Assembly: GCF_030538495.1 (NCBI RefSeq)
Contig: NZ_JAUNTW010000009.1
Location: 1-64,000, forward strand
Reading direction: 5' to 3'
Origin: Paracoccus sp. (in: a-proteobacteria)
GTDB taxonomy: Bacteria; Pseudomonadota; Alphaproteobacteria; Rhodobacterales; Rhodobacteraceae
Length of the DNA stretch: 64,000 bases
The stretch's first letter is position 1. Each line of letters opens with the position of its first letter. This document shows positions 7,700 to 18,234 of this stretch, one piece after another. The notes under the pieces are model-generated. The model did no database searches. It was not told the DNA's origin and saw nothing but the letters and a program-made list of their open reading frames with translations. The position numbers and the translations under genes were made by a program.

Positions 7700-10174
7700 A
7701 TGGCAAAAAAAATGCTGATCGACGCCACCCATGCCGAGGAAACTCGGGTCGTGGTGGTGGACGGAACCAAGGTCGAAGAATTTGACTTTGAAACGGTAAA
7801 TAAGCGGCAGCTTTCCGGGAATATCTATCTGGCCAAGGTGACGCGGGTTGAACCCTCGTTGCAGGCGGCCTTTGTCGATTACGGCGGGAATCGCCATGGA
7901 TTTCTGGCCTTTGCCGAAATTCACCCGGATTATTACCAAATCCCCGCCGCCGACCGTCAGGCCCTGATCGACGAAGAACGCGCCTATGCCGAGGCGCAAG
8001 AGGCCGAAGAGGCCGCCCGCGCCCGTCGCAAAGCCCCCGTCGCCGAAACCGCTGAAAACGGCGATGAAACCGTCGCGGATGATGACGAAAACGGCGATGA
8101 TGCGATTGAATCGGTTGCCGAAGATGACGTGACCGAAGAAATCAGCGCGCCGAAAAAACCGCGCGCGCGGCGCTATAAGATTCAAGAGGTTGTCAAGGTC
8201 CGCCAGATCATGCTGGTGCAGGTGGTCAAGGAAGAACGCGGCAACAAAGGCGCGGCGCTGACCACTTATCTGTCGCTGCCGGGGCGGTATTGCGTCCTGA
8301 TGCCCAACACCGCGCGCGGCGGCGGGATCAGCCGCAAAATCACCAATGTGGCCGACCGCAAAAAGCTGAAAGAAATCGCGACCGAACTCGAGGTGCCGCG
8401 CGGCGCCGGTCTGATTATCCGCACGGCGGGCAGTCAGCGCACCAAAACCGAAATCCGCCGCGATTACGAATATCTGTTGCGCCTGTGGGAACAGATCCGC
8501 GACCTGACCTTTAAATCGGTGGCGCCCGCTCCGATTTATGAGGAAGGCGACCTGATCAAACGCAACATCCGCGATCTGTTCAGCAAAGACATCGACGAAG
8601 TGCTGGTCGAAGGCGAACGCGGTTTCCGCGTCGCCCGCGACTTTATGGCGATGATCATGCCGGGTCACACGGGCTGCGTGAAGCATTACCGCGACCCCAT
8701 GCCGCTGTTCGCCCGCTATCAGGTCGAAAGCTATCTGGGCGGCATGTTCAACCCGGTTGTTCAACTGAAATCAGGTGGTTACATCGTCATCGGCGTGACC
8801 GAGGCGCTGGTTGCCGTGGACGTCAACAGCGGCCGCGCCACCAAAGAAGGCAGCATCGAAGAAACCGCGCTGAAAACCAACCTTGAGGCCGCGGATGAGG
8901 TGGCGCGCCAGTTGCGCCTGCGCGATCTGGCCGGGCTGATCGTCATCGACTTTATCGACATGGACGAGCGTAAAAACAACGCCGCCGTCGAAAAGCGGAT
9001 GAAGGAACGGCTGAAATCCGACCGCGCGCGTATTCAGGTGGGCCGCATTTCGGGCTTTGGCCTGATGGAAATGAGCCGTCAGCGCCTGCGCCCCGGCATG
9101 TTGGAATCGACGACGCAGCCCTGCGCGCATTGCCACGGCACCGGCCTGATCCGCAGCGATGACAGCCTGGCCCTGACCATCCTGCGCGCGATCGAGGAAG
9201 AAGGCACCCGCAAACGCAGCGCCGAAGTTCTGGTTAAAGCGCCGATTGCCGTGGTCAATTTCCTGATCAATAACAAACGCGAACATATCGCGGGCATGGA
9301 AACGCGTTACGGCATGGCCATCCGGATCGAGGCGGACCCGACGCTGATCTCGCCCGATTTCGCGGTGGAAAAGTTCAAAACCGCGACCCGGATTGTGGCG
9401 GATGCCGCGCCGGTTCTGGGGGTTGATGCCAGTCTGATGGCGGCGATTGATGACGACGATCTGACGCTGGCGGATGCTGGCGCGGATGTCGCGGATGCGT
9501 CCGATGATGCTGCTGAAACGCCGGTTGCGACGGGCGATGACGACGACACCCCGTCGCGCAGCCGCCGCCGTCGTCGCCGTCGTCGCCGCAATGGCGATGA
9601 TGCGGATACCGACACGCCGGAAACGTCGGCGGATGCGTCGGGTGAAGCGTCGGATGACGTCGCCGATGAACAGCCCCGCCGCAGCCGGTCGCGCAGCCGG
9701 TCCCGGTCGCGCAAACGCGATGACAGCGCGCTGCCCGAAGTGGTGGATCTGCGCGATGACGTTGCGGGCGATGATGGCCGGGCCGAGGGGCTGCCGGGTC
9801 TGAATGCTGCGCCTCTGCCGCGCGAAGATGTAGCGGATGCTGCGCCGGTTGAGGTCGCGCACCCCGTGGTCATCAGCGAATTTGACGCGGCACCCGCGCC
9901 CGAAGCGGTCGCGGAAGCGGCGCCGGAACCTGTCGCGGAACCCGAAGCCGTCGCTGAGGACATGCCCGCGCCGGAACCCGCCGCCGACCCCGCACAGGAT
10001 GCCGAACCCGAGGTCGCCCCGGAACCTGCGCAGGTTGCCGAAGCCGCTGCGGAACCCGCCGCCGAGGCCGAGGCCGAACCCGAGGTCACCCCGGAACCGG
10101 AACCGCAACCCGAACCCGCCAACGAACCGGACGCCGCGCCGCGTCCGAAACGCAGCGGCTGGTGGTCTCGCTAA
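7700..10174 (+). CDS. rne: Ribonuclease E
   Basis: Endoribonuclease of mRNA decay and rRNA/tRNA processing, and scaffold of the degradosome. The 824-residue protein starts MAKKMLIDATH. It has an S1 domain split by a long acidic insertion (about residues 90-150), the catalytic aspartates in VAVDVNSGR (D374) and IVIDFIDM (D417), and the zinc-link CAHC (C475/C478). From about residue 590 the tail is disordered: acidic, an arginine block, an SR-dipeptide run and a long P/A/E-rich end. Such tails bind partner proteins and RNA. The start at 7700 was chosen over the open frame from 7589 because homologs begin at MAKKMLID. Confidence 0.96.
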   Translation: MAKKMLIDATHAEETRVVVVDGTKVEEFDFETVNKRQLSGNIYLAKVTRVEPSLQAAFVDYGGNRHGFLAFAEIHPDYYQIPAADRQALIDEERAYAEAQEAEEAARARRKAPVAETAENGDETVADDDENGDDAIESVAEDDVTEEISAPKKPRARRYKIQEVVKVRQIMLVQVVKEERGNKGAALTTYLSLPGRYCVLMPNTARGGGISRKITNVADRKKLKEIATELEVPRGAGLIIRTAGSQRTKTEIRRDYEYLLRLWEQIRDLTFKSVAPAPIYEEGDLIKRNIRDLFSKDIDEVLVEGERGFRVARDFMAMIMPGHTGCVKHYRDPMPLFARYQVESYLGGMFNPVVQLKSGGYIVIGVTEALVAVDVNSGRATKEGSIEETALKTNLEAADEVARQLRLRDLAGLIVIDFIDMDERKNNAAVEKRMKERLKSDRARIQVGRISGFGLMEMSRQRLRPGMLESTTQPCAHCHGTGLIRSDDSLALTILRAIEEEGTRKRSAEVLVKAPIAVVNFLINNKREHIAGMETRYGMAIRIEADPTLISPDFAVEKFKTATRIVADAAPVLGVDASLMAAIDDDDLTLADAGADVADASDDAAETPVATGDDDDTPSRSRRRRRRRRRNGDDADTDTPETSADASGEASDDVADEQPRRSRSRSRSRSRKRDDSALPEVVDLRDDVAGDDGRAEGLPGLNAAPLPREDVADAAPVEVAHPVVISEFDAAPAPEAVAEAAPEPVAEPEAVAEDMPAPEPAADPAQDAEPEVAPEPAQVAEAAAEPAAEAEAEPEVTPEPEPQPEPANEPDAAPRPKRSGWWSR

Positions 10175-10278
10175 CCGGCACACAGCATCAGGGCGCGGGT
10201 CGATCCCGCGCCCGTTCTACACGCAGGCGTGACATTCTGACCCCTGTCAAAACCCCGGTTAATCGTTAGGGTGCCGCC

Positions 10279-11022
10279 ATGTTTGGGATTGAACTTGCCA
10301 CCGCTGCGTTTCCGCTGGCCGCCTTTGTCGCGTTGCTGGCCGGATTTTTGTCGTTTCTGTCGCCCTGCGTGCTGCCGATCGTGCCGCCATATCTGGCTTA
10401 TATGACCGGGGTGGGCGTGAACGGGCTGAAAACCGGGGAACGCAGCGCGGTGCTGCCGGCGCTGTTTTTCGTCATGGGCCTGTCCACGGTGTTTCTGGTC
10501 ATGGGCTTTGCCGCGTCGGCATTCGGGCGGGCGTTTCTGGCCTATCAGGACCGGCTGGCGCAGGCGGCGGGGGTCATGGTCATCATCATGGGCCTGCATT
10601 TCCTGCACATTATCCGCATCCCCATTCTGGACCAAGAGGCGCGCATGAATACCGGCCAACAGGGCGGGGGCGCGTTTGGGGCCTATGTTCTGGGGCTGGC
10701 CTTTGCCTTTGGCTGGACGCCCTGCATCGGGCCGCAGCTGGGGATGATCCTGTCGCTGGCCGCGATGGGGGGGGAATTGTCGCGCGGCACGGCGTTGCTG
10801 GCCGTCTATGCGCTGGGTCTGGGGATTCCGTTCCTGCTGGCCGCGATTTTCATTAACCGCGCCATCGGGCTGATGAACCGGATCAAGCCGTGGATGAAAA
10901 CCATCGAACGCGTCATGGGCGCGTTGCTGATCGTGGTGGGCGTTGCGTTGATTACCGGCGCGTTTACCGAATTCAGTTTTTGGTTGTTGGAAACATTCCC
11001 GGCGCTGGCGACGCTGGGCTAG
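10279..11022 (+). CDS. ccdA: Cytochrome c biogenesis protein CcdA
   Basis: A 247-residue, six-helix inner-membrane thiol-disulfide transporter of the DsbD/CcdA family. It passes electrons from cytoplasmic thioredoxin to periplasmic proteins of cytochrome c maturation. The two redox cysteines are in SFLSPCVLPIVPPYLAYMTG and FGWTPCIGPQLG, each at the start of a three-helix half, as expected. AGGG precedes the ATG by 8 nt. It lies between rne and ftsW, where upstream dcw genes such as murD would be expected in many relatives. Confidence 0.93.
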   Translation: MFGIELATAAFPLAAFVALLAGFLSFLSPCVLPIVPPYLAYMTGVGVNGLKTGERSAVLPALFFVMGLSTVFLVMGFAASAFGRAFLAYQDRLAQAAGVMVIIMGLHFLHIIRIPILDQEARMNTGQQGGGAFGAYVLGLAFAFGWTPCIGPQLGMILSLAAMGGELSRGTALLAVYALGLGIPFLLAAIFINRAIGLMNRIKPWMKTIERVMGALLIVVGVALITGAFTEFSFWLLETFPALATLG

Positions 11023-11173
11023 GGGGCTGGGCTAACGGCAAAACCCCGCGCGTCAGATCACTTTTCGCAGCGTCACGGCAATCGAATGTGGCGCGGGGCG
11101 CAAATCCGCGCTATCCTGTCCCCCAGATCCGGGAAAACCGGACATTTCTTGAGGCAGTGACAGCAGGTTTCCC

Positions 11174-12337
11174 ATGACCGAGATGGTCTTTGGCGCCGCC
11201 CCCGCGCGCGCGGTCGATCCGATTCTTCCCCGCTGGTGGCGGACGTTGGACAAATGGTCCCTTGTCTGCGTGCTGGGCCTGTTTGCCACGGGCCTGCTGT
11301 TGGGGCTGGCCGCGTCGGTCCCGTTGGCGGAAAAAAACCACCTGCCGCGATTTTATTATGTGCAGCGTCAGGCGATCTTTGGTGGGGTGGCGCTGGTCGT
11401 CATGCTGGTGCTGTCGATGATGGACCCGCGCCAAATCCGCCGCATCGGGGTGCTGGGGTTCGGTTTGTCATTCCTGTTGGTTGCGTCGCTGCCGCTGATC
11501 GGCACGGATTTCGGCAAGGGGGCGGTCCGCTGGATCAGCTTTGCCGGTGTGTCGATGCAACCGTCCGAGTTTTTGAAGCCCGGTTTCGTCGCGATCTGCG
11601 CGTGGTTCATCGCCGCCGGGCAAGAGGTCGGAGGCCCCCCCGGTCGCCTCTATTCCTTCATCGTGGCCGCCGTGATGGTGGTCATTCTGGCGCTGCAACC
11701 CGATTTCGGTCAGGCGTCGCTGGTGCTGTTTTCATGGCTGGTGATGTATTTCGTCGCAGGCGCACCGATTGCGGTGTTGTTGATCGTGGCCGGTATCGCG
11801 GGCTTGGGCGGGCTGTTCGCCTATGGTGCGTCGGAACACTTTGCCCGCCGGATCAACGCTTATTGGTCGGCCGAGACCGAGGCGAACAGCCAGATGTATT
11901 TCGCCACGAACGCGATTCAGGAAGGCGGATTTTTCGGCGTCGGCGTGGGTGAGGGGACGGTGAAATGGTCTCTGCCTGACGCGCATACCGATTTCATTAT
12001 CGCCGTCGCCGCCGAGGAATACGGCCTTGTCATGGTCCTGTTCATCATCGCGCTGTTCTGCACGATTGTGGTTCGGTCGCTGCTGCGGCTGTTGCGCGAA
12101 CGGGATGCCTTTGCCCGAATTGCTGGCACGGGTCTGGCCTGTGCGTTCGGAGTGCAGGCGTTCATCAATATGGGCGTGGCGGTGCAATTGCTGCCGGCCA
12201 AGGGGATGACGCTGCCCTTTATCAGCTATGGCGGGTCGTCGGTGGTGGCGTCGGGCATTGCGCTGGGGATGCTGCTTGCGCTGACGCGCACCCGTCCGCA
12301 GGCGCAGATGGCTGAAATCTTTCGGCAGGGGCGGTGA
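11174..12337 (+). CDS. ftsW: Peptidoglycan glycosyltransferase FtsW
   Basis: SEDS-family lipid II polymerase of the divisome, working with PBP3/FtsI at the septum. The 387-residue, roughly ten-helix protein carries the family landmarks: [35 protein letters not shown] with the catalytic-type aspartate, SDGDG-like [20 protein letters not shown], and the C-terminal [13 protein letters not shown]. It opens the dcw operon segment seen here and overlaps murG by 1 nt (TGATG), implying coupled translation. Its promoter should lie in the 151-bp gap after ccdA. Confidence 0.95.
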   Translation: MTEMVFGAAPARAVDPILPRWWRTLDKWSLVCVLGLFATGLLLGLAASVPLAEKNHLPRFYYVQRQAIFGGVALVVMLVLSMMDPRQIRRIGVLGFGLSFLLVASLPLIGTDFGKGAVRWISFAGVSMQPSEFLKPGFVAICAWFIAAGQEVGGPPGRLYSFIVAAVMVVILALQPDFGQASLVLFSWLVMYFVAGAPIAVLLIVAGIAGLGGLFAYGASEHFARRINAYWSAETEANSQMYFATNAIQEGGFFGVGVGEGTVKWSLPDAHTDFIIAVAAEEYGLVMVLFIIALFCTIVVRSLLRLLRERDAFARIAGTGLACAFGVQAFINMGVAVQLLPAKGMTLPFISYGGSSVVASGIALGMLLALTRTRPQAQMAEIFRQGR

Positions 12338-13422
12338 TGTCTGGTAAACTGGCTTTAATCGCCGCCGGGGGGACCGGCGGGCATATGTTCCCGGCGCAGG
12401 CTTTGGCCGAATTGCTGCTGGCACATGGCTGGCGGGTCAAGCTGTCCACCGACGAACGCGGCGCGCGTTACGCGGGGGGCTTTCCGCAGGCGGTCGAACG
12501 CAGCATCGTTCCGGCGGCCACAACCGCGCGGGGGGGCGTTGTCGGCAAACTGACCGCGCCGTTCAAGATCGCTGCCGGAGTCCTGGCCGCCCGCGCGGCG
12601 ATGCGGCGCGACCGTCCGGCGGTGGTGATCGGCTTTGGCGGCTATCCGACCATTCCGGCGCTGTCGGCGGCGCGGATGATGGGCCTGCCGCGCATGATCC
12701 ATGAACAGAACGGCGTGATGGGGCGGGTGAACCGCATCTTTGCGCCGCAGGTGGATCGGGTGGCCTGCGGAACATGGCCCACGGTTCTGCCGGACGGAGT
12801 CACCGGCACGCCGACCGGCAACCCGGTGCGTCAGGCGGTTCTGGATCAGGCGGGTGCGCCCTATGTCGCGCCGGGTCCGGGTGATGTGAACTTGCTGGTC
12901 ATCGGCGGCAGTCAGGGCGCGCGCGTCTTGTCGGATGTGGTGCCTGCGGCCATTGCGGCGCTGCCGGATGATCTGCGCGCGCGCCTGCGCGTCAGCCATC
13001 AGGCCCGGGCCGAGGATGGCGACCGCGTCGCCTCTGCCTATGCCGCCGCGGGTGTGGACGCCGATATTCAGCCGTTCTTCACCGATGTTCCCGAACGTCT
13101 GGCGCGTGCGCAACTGGTCATCAGCCGGTCGGGCGCGTCGTCGCTGGCCGATATAACCGTGATCGGGCGGCCTGCCATTCTGATCCCCTATGCCGCGGCG
13201 GCGGGCGATCATCAAACCGCAAATGCGCAGGTTTTGGCCGATGCGGGCGCGGCGCATGTGCATCCTGAATCGGTGCTTGACGCCGACAGCCTGACGCGCG
13301 ACATCCGCGCAATTCTGACAGACCCCGCGCAGGCGGACCGCATGGCGGCCTCTGCGCTGACCCTTGCCCGCCCGGACGCGGCGCAACAGCTTTTCGATAT
13401 TGTGACGGAGATTGCCCGATGA
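12337..13422 (+). CDS. murG: UDP-GlcNAc:lipid I GlcNAc transferase
   Basis: MurG makes lipid II from lipid I at the inner face of the membrane. The 361-residue GT-B protein begins with the glycine loop [12 protein letters not shown], has [12 protein letters not shown] in the N-domain, and a second G-loop [15 protein letters not shown] in the C-domain, followed by [10 protein letters not shown] and [14 protein letters not shown] for sugar-nucleotide binding. The start is the ATG overlapping the ftsW stop. It overlaps murC by 4 nt (ATGA). Confidence 0.96.
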   Translation: MSGKLALIAAGGTGGHMFPAQALAELLLAHGWRVKLSTDERGARYAGGFPQAVERSIVPAATTARGGVVGKLTAPFKIAAGVLAARAAMRRDRPAVVIGFGGYPTIPALSAARMMGLPRMIHEQNGVMGRVNRIFAPQVDRVACGTWPTVLPDGVTGTPTGNPVRQAVLDQAGAPYVAPGPGDVNLLVIGGSQGARVLSDVVPAAIAALPDDLRARLRVSHQARAEDGDRVASAYAAAGVDADIQPFFTDVPERLARAQLVISRSGASSLADITVIGRPAILIPYAAAAGDHQTANAQVLADAGAAHVHPESVLDADSLTRDIRAILTDPAQADRMAASALTLARPDAAQQLFDIVTEIAR

Positions 13423-14840
13423 ACGCAGCCACGAAATTGCCCGGCGAATTAGGCCCCATTCATTTCGTCGGCATTGGCGGCATCGGCATGTCGGGCATTG
13501 CCGAAGTGCTGCTGACGCTGGGCTATCAGGTGCAGGGCAGCGACCTGAAGCGGTCGAAAATCACCGACCGTCTGGAAACGCTGGGCGCCCAGATCTTCGA
13601 AGGACAGCGCGCCGAAAACATCGGCGAGGCCGCCGTGATCGTTATTTCCACGGCGATTAAAAAGGGCAACCCGGAATTAGAGGAAGCCCGCCGCCGTGGC
13701 CTGCCCGTGGTGCGCCGCGCCGAAATGCTGGCCGAACTGATGCGCCTGAAATCGAATATCGCGATTGCCGGGACGCATGGCAAAACCACCACCACGACCA
13801 TGGTTGCCACGCTGCTGGATGCGGGCGGCGTGGACCCGACCGTGATTAATGGCGGCGTCATCCATGCCTATGGGTCGAACGCGCGCGCCGGGGCCGGCGA
13901 ATGGATGGTGGTCGAGGCCGACGAATCCGACGGCAGCTTCAACCGCCTGCCCGCCGATATTGCGATTGTGACGAATATCGACCCCGAACATATGGAACAT
14001 TGGGGCAGCTTTGACGCGCTGCGTCAGGGGTTTTACAACTTTGTGTCGGGGATTCCGTTTTACGGTCTGGCGGTTCTCTGCACCGACCATGCCGAGGTTC
14101 AGGCCTTGGTCGGCAAGCTGACCGATCGCCGCGTGGTGACGTTTGGGTTCAACGCGCAGGCCGATGTGCGCGCGGTGAACCTGCGTTACGAACGCGGCGT
14201 TGCGCATTTCGACATTGCCTTGCAGGGTGAAACCGTTGACGGCGAAACCCCGATGATTGAGGGCTGCACCCTGCCCATGCCGGGCGATCACAACGTGTCG
14301 AACGCACTGGCCGCCGTGGCCGTGGCGCGTCATCTGGGCATCAAGCGCGCGGAAATCCGCGATGCTCTGGCGAAATTCGGCGGTGTCGGTCGCCGCTTTA
14401 CCCGCGTGGGTGAGGTGAACGGAGTCACCATCATCGACGATTACGGCCATCACCCGGTGGAAATCGCCGCCGTGCTGCGCGCCGCCCGTCAGGCATCCGA
14501 AGGCCGCGTGATCGCCGTGCATCAGCCGCATCGCTATTCCCGCCTGTCGAACCTGTTCGACGATTTTTGCACCTGTTTTAACGAAGCCGATGTCGTCGCA
14601 ATCGCTGATGTTTACGCGGCGGGCGAAGACCCGATCCCCGGCGCAGGCCGCGATGATCTGGTCGCGGGGCTGATCGCCCATGGTCACCGCCATGCCCGCG
14701 CGATCCTGTCCGAACAGGATCTGGAACGGCTGGTGCGCGAACAGGCGCGGCCCGGCGATATGGTCGTCTGTCTGGGCGCTGGCACGATCAGCGCATGGGC
14801 CAATGGCCTGCCTGCGCGGCTGATGGGGCAGGCGGCGTAA
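13419..14840 (+). CDS. murC: UDP-N-acetylmuramate-L-alanine ligase
   Basis: MurC adds L-alanine to UDP-MurNAc using ATP, the first peptide-stem step. The 473-residue protein has the three Mur-ligase domains: an N-terminal Rossmann domain ([14 protein letters not shown], residues 17-30), the ATP loop GTHGKTTTT (118-126) with the central HPVE-type segment [13 protein letters not shown], and a C-terminal domain with HQPHRYSRL. It sits between murG (4-nt overlap) and a run of four small membrane-protein genes. Confidence 0.97.
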   Translation: MNAATKLPGELGPIHFVGIGGIGMSGIAEVLLTLGYQVQGSDLKRSKITDRLETLGAQIFEGQRAENIGEAAVIVISTAIKKGNPELEEARRRGLPVVRRAEMLAELMRLKSNIAIAGTHGKTTTTTMVATLLDAGGVDPTVINGGVIHAYGSNARAGAGEWMVVEADESDGSFNRLPADIAIVTNIDPEHMEHWGSFDALRQGFYNFVSGIPFYGLAVLCTDHAEVQALVGKLTDRRVVTFGFNAQADVRAVNLRYERGVAHFDIALQGETVDGETPMIEGCTLPMPGDHNVSNALAAVAVARHLGIKRAEIRDALAKFGGVGRRFTRVGEVNGVTIIDDYGHHPVEIAAVLRAARQASEGRVIAVHQPHRYSRLSNLFDDFCTCFNEADVVAIADVYAAGEDPIPGAGRDDLVAGLIAHGHRHARAILSEQDLERLVREQARPGDMVVCLGAGTISAWANGLPARLMGQAA

Positions 14841-14844
14841 CGCT

Positions 14845-15057
14845 ATGCCGGTTGTGTTGGCGGTGGGCTGGCTGGTGCTGGCCTGCGCGGTGCGTTTTCT
14901 GCCGATCCGCTGGCGTTTGCGCGCGGTCTGGGGGCTGGTCGCGGTGGGCGTGCCGATCCTGGGCTGGCTGACGCTGCGCTATGGCCCCGGAGCGGGGGTG
15001 CTGGCCTTTGCCGCCGGGGCGGCGCTGCTGTATCAACCCGCGCGGCGGGTGCGCTGA
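14845..15057 (+). CDS. Small membrane protein, DUF2484-like
   Basis: The 70-residue, almost entirely hydrophobic protein has two helices (residues 2-18 and 22-62 with a turn). Its length and pattern, and its place between murC and murB, match the DUF2484 proteins found there in Rhodobacteraceae. Function is unknown. It begins 4 nt after the murC stop and overlaps the next gene by 1 nt (TGATG), so it is surely part of the same operon. Confidence 0.7.
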   Translation: MPVVLAVGWLVLACAVRFLPIRWRLRAVWGLVAVGVPILGWLTLRYGPGAGVLAFAAGAALLYQPARRVR

Positions 15058-15383
15058 TGGGTGTGGTGATCCTGCTGCTGGCCTGCTCTCTGGGCGCGGC
15101 ATGGGTCACGATGGCGGCGCTGCGCCGGTCATGGGATTGGGTGCTGGCGGCGTTTTGGTGCGTCATGGCGTGGCTGTCGTCGATGATCGCGGGCTTGGAC
15201 AATCTGGACGGGCTGGGCGCGGCTATTTTCCTGGGCGCGGTCCTAAGTGGCGGAGTGGTCGGGTTCCTGCTGTCCAGCTATGCCGGGCATGGCCCGCGCC
15301 GGTCCGCGCTGCATGTCGTCGCGGGCGCGGGATGGGGGCTGTCGGTCATCACCCTGTTGGGCGCTTGGGTGTCACTGTTATGA
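15057..15383 (+). CDS. Small inner-membrane protein of the murC-murB interval (108 aa)
   Basis: The 108-residue protein has four predicted hydrophobic segments (about 2-20, 28-45, 54-72, 87-107) and no catalytic motif. I do not recognise a family. It overlaps the preceding gene by 1 nt and the next by 4 nt, so translation of the three small genes is probably coupled to murC. A role in envelope growth would be inference from position only. Confidence 0.7.
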   Translation: MGVVILLLACSLGAAWVTMAALRRSWDWVLAAFWCVMAWLSSMIAGLDNLDGLGAAIFLGAVLSGGVVGFLLSSYAGHGPRRSALHVVAGAGWGLSVITLLGAWVSLL

Positions 15384-15721
15384 CCGCACTGGCCATTATC
15401 TGCGCGCTTGGGGCGGGGGCGATGACGGGCGCGGCGGTGTATCTGCGGCTGCGTTGGGTCTTGGCCGCGTTGTGGGGGCTGATCGCGTTGATTGCGGTGC
15501 AGCTGTTCTTTGCCGCGCGCGGGGTGGATGGTTTTGGCGATCTGGCCGCGCGGATGGCCGCAATCGCGACCGCCGCCCCGGCGGTTCTGGGCGGAGCCTT
15601 GGCGTTCATCGCCGCCGCCATTCACGGGCAGCGTCCCGATTGGCGGGGCTGGCCCGCGCGGCTGACGGGTGCGGGGTTTCTGGTCGCCGTGGCCGCGGTC
15701 ATCGCAACGATCCGGTTGTAA
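15380..15721 (+). CDS. Small inner-membrane protein of the murC-murB interval (113 aa)
   Basis: The 113-residue product starts MTALAIICALGAG at an ATG overlapping the previous stop (ATGA). It has four hydrophobic segments and resembles the preceding protein in size, segment spacing and the motif R-x-W-x-LAA-W (LRLRWVLAALWGLIAL here, RRSWDWVLAAFWCVMAW there), so the two may be diverged duplicates. Function is unknown. A longer frame starting at 14981 is spurious because it would overlap two genes. Confidence 0.65.
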   Translation: MTALAIICALGAGAMTGAAVYLRLRWVLAALWGLIALIAVQLFFAARGVDGFGDLAARMAAIATAAPAVLGGALAFIAAAIHGQRPDWRGWPARLTGAGFLVAVAAVIATIRL

Positions 15722-15749
15722 ACGCCGCGCCGCGCGGTAATCTGACCCT

Positions 15750-16184
15750 ATGGATGTTGAAAGCTATTACGCATTGGTTTGCATGATGATGGCGGCGGGC
15801 GCGATGATCGCCGCGCTGGTCAGTGTGTTTCTGAACCGTCCGCCCCTATGGATGCTGGCGCTGATCGGGGTGGTGGTCGCGGGCTGCGTCGCGATTATCG
15901 CAACGGATCCCTATGAAAATACTGAACTATTGGCCGTGGCTTTTGTCGGGTTGCCTTTGCTGTCCTTTGGCCGGATGGGCTGGCATTGGCGGCGCGCCAG
16001 CTATGCCGTGCTGGGCTTTGCTGCGCTGATGCTGGTGCTGTATCCGTGGCTGACGACCTCTTATTCCAGCGGCGGGTTCCTACGCAATCTGGGCTACATC
16101 ATCGGCCTGTGGATCGGCGTTATCCCGGCGCTGGTCGGGCTGACCTGCGGCCTGACATGGCGGTGGTTGCAGAACCAGCGTTGA
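15750..16184 (+). CDS. Small inner-membrane protein upstream of murB (144 aa)
   Basis: The 144-residue protein has four or five hydrophobic segments (for example [34 protein letters not shown], and a C-terminal [19 protein letters not shown]). No named family is recognised. It is the last of four small membrane genes between murC and murB, 28 nt after its neighbour and 47 nt before murB. Confidence 0.65.
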   Translation: MDVESYYALVCMMMAAGAMIAALVSVFLNRPPLWMLALIGVVVAGCVAIIATDPYENTELLAVAFVGLPLLSFGRMGWHWRRASYAVLGFAALMLVLYPWLTTSYSSGGFLRNLGYIIGLWIGVIPALVGLTCGLTWRWLQNQR

Positions 16185-16231
16185 TCCCCGCGCCGGTCGC
16201 GGGTATCACCACCCCCCGAAAGGACCACATC

Positions 16232-17164
16232 ATGACCACCCTGCCAGAGCCGCGCGGGCCACTGACCGCGAACCGCAATCTTGACAGCCTGACCTGGCTG
16301 CGCGTGGGGGGGGCGGCGGATTGGCTGTTTCAGCCCGCCGATGTGGAGGATCTGGCCGCGTTTCTGCGCGATCTGGATGCGGGCATCGCGGTGTTCCCGA
16401 TGGGCGTGGGCAGCAACCTGATTGTGCGTGACGGAGGCATCCGCGGCGTCGTGATCCGTCTGGGCCGCGCCTTTAACAGCATCGACATTGACGGCGACAT
16501 TATCACCGCAGGCGCGGCGGCGCTTGACGCGCATGTCGCGCGGCGCGCGGCAGAAGCGGGGCTGGACCTGACCTTTCTGCGCACCATTCCGGGCAGCATC
16601 GGCGGCGCGGTGCGGATGAATGCGGGATGTTACGGCAGCTATGTTGCCGATCACCTGATCGACGCGCAGGCGGTGACGCGCGACGGGCGCGTGGTCACGC
16701 TGACGCCGGATGATCTGCGGTTTGCCTATCGCCACGCCGATATTCCTGATGGCTGGGTGGTGACGCAGGCGCGGTTTCGGGCGCAGGCGGCGGACCCCGA
16801 CGCGCTGCATCAGAAAATGGCCGACCAACTGGCGAAACGCGACGAAACCCAACCGACCAAGGATCGCAGCGCCGGATCGACCTTCCGCAACCCGGCGGGG
16901 TTCAGCAGCACCGGACAGGCCGATGATGTGCATGATCTGAAGGCATGGGCGCTGATCGACCGCGCGGGCCTTCGCGGCCACAGCTGGGGCGGGGCGCAAA
17001 TGTCGGACAAACACCCGAATTTCCTGATCAACACCGGCGGCGCCACAGCGGCGGAGCTTGAGGCGCTGGGCGAACTGGTCCGCCGCCGCGTGTTCGAAGA
17101 TAGCGGCCACGATCTGCAGTGGGAGGTCATCCGCATCGGCGACCCCTTGCCGGACGCCGATTAA
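16232..17164 (+). CDS. murB: UDP-N-acetylenolpyruvoylglucosamine reductase
   Basis: MurB is the FAD- and NADPH-dependent enzyme that makes UDP-MurNAc. The 310-residue protein shows the FAD-binding run [20 protein letters not shown], the substrate loop [18 protein letters not shown], the catalytic serine in [11 protein letters not shown] and the C-terminal [14 protein letters not shown]. It is of the type IIa/short class. The start at 16232 is supported by GAAAGGA 8 nt upstream; the longer frame from 15986 overlaps the previous gene. Confidence 0.96.
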   Translation: MTTLPEPRGPLTANRNLDSLTWLRVGGAADWLFQPADVEDLAAFLRDLDAGIAVFPMGVGSNLIVRDGGIRGVVIRLGRAFNSIDIDGDIITAGAAALDAHVARRAAEAGLDLTFLRTIPGSIGGAVRMNAGCYGSYVADHLIDAQAVTRDGRVVTLTPDDLRFAYRHADIPDGWVVTQARFRAQAADPDALHQKMADQLAKRDETQPTKDRSAGSTFRNPAGFSSTGQADDVHDLKAWALIDRAGLRGHSWGGAQMSDKHPNFLINTGGATAAELEALGELVRRRVFEDSGHDLQWEVIRIGDPLPDAD

Positions 17165-17301
17165 CGCCGCCAGATTTTGCCGAAATGAACGAATTTACGC
17201 TTTTGTGATTCGGGCTTTGGCTGTATCGTCTGAAAACAGGCGACGGGGAAAACCCCGCGCATCGAAAATTGCCCGGATCAACCGGGCGTGAAAGGCGAAA
17301 A

Positions 17302-18234
17302 GTGGCGGGCAGGTCGAGCAGGACAGCCCACTCGGTCGCGGTTCTGATGGGTGGCCCCTCGGCTGAACGCGAGGTGTCGTTGTCCACAGGGCGCGAATGC
17401 GCGGCTGCGCTGCGGGTGGCAGGATTTAACGTAACCGAGGTTGTCTTGGGCAACGAACGCGGGGATGACATCATCCGCCGCCTGACCGACATTGCGCCGG
17501 ATGTGGTGTTCAACGCCCTGCATGGCCGTTGGGGCGAAGATGGCTGCGTGCAGGGCGTGCTGGAATGGCTGGGCCTGCCCTATACCCATTCGGGGGTGCT
17601 GGCATCTGCCTTGGCCATGGACAAAACGCGGGCAAAGGATGCGTTCCGCGCCGCCGGTCTGCCCGTGGTGCAAAGCGTGATTGCCGACGCCTCTGATGTG
17701 CGCGCGCGACACGTCATCGCGCCCCCTTATGTCGTGAAGCCCAATGACGAAGGGTCGTCGGTCGGCGTTTACATCGTGCATGACGGCGCGAACCAGCCGC
17801 CGCAACTGGCCGACACCATGCCCGCCCGGGTGATGGTGGAAACCTATGCGCCGGGGCGTGAATTGACGACCGCGGTTATGGGCGACCGCGCGCTGGGCGT
17901 GACGGAAATTGTGACGACGGGCTGGTATGATTACGCGGCGAAATACACCACCGGCGGGTCGCGGCATGTGATCCCCGCCGATATTCCTGCTGACATCACC
18001 GCCGCCTGTCTGGATATGGCCCTGCGCGCGCATAACGCGCTGGGCTGCACCGGGCTGACGCGCACCGATTTCCGCTGGGACGACACACGCGGCATCGACG
18101 GGCTGATTATCCTTGAAGTGAACACCCAGCCCGGCATGACCCCCACATCGCTGGCCCCGGAACAGGCGGCGCATGCGGGCATCAGCTTTCCCGATCTGAT
18201 GCGGTGGATGGTGGAGGACGCGCTGTGTCGTTAA
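17302..18234 (+). CDS. ddl: D-alanine-D-alanine ligase
   Basis: ATP-grasp ligase forming D-Ala-D-Ala for the peptidoglycan stem. The 310-residue protein carries [22 protein letters not shown] at its N-terminus (glycine loop and catalytic Glu), [15 protein letters not shown], the ATP-grasp lid [15 protein letters not shown], and the metal ligands in [15 protein letters not shown]. The GTG at 17302 is taken as start because AAAGG lies 8 nt before it; an upstream TTG at 17269 has no such signal. It overlaps ftsQ by 10 nt. Confidence 0.95.
   Translation: MAGRSSRTAHSVAVLMGGPSAEREVSLSTGRECAAALRVAGFNVTEVVLGNERGDDIIRRLTDIAPDVVFNALHGRWGEDGCVQGVLEWLGLPYTHSGVLASALAMDKTRAKDAFRAAGLPVVQSVIADASDVRARHVIAPPYVVKPNDEGSSVGVYIVHDGANQPPQLADTMPARVMVETYAPGRELTTAVMGDRALGVTEIVTTGWYDYAAKYTTGGSRHVIPADIPADITAACLDMALRAHNALGCTGLTRTDFRWDDTRGIDGLIILEVNTQPGMTPTSLAPEQAAHAGISFPDLMRWMVEDALCR

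Noticed and set aside
7328..8764. 478-codon minus-strand frame over the rne leader and 5' half
   Set aside because: Shadow of RNase E codons; the predicted protein is a low-complexity mirror without known motifs.
8771..10183. Minus-strand Gly/Arg/Phe-rich frame opposite the RNase E tail
   Set aside because: The composition is the complement of the repetitive acidic tail, not a real protein.
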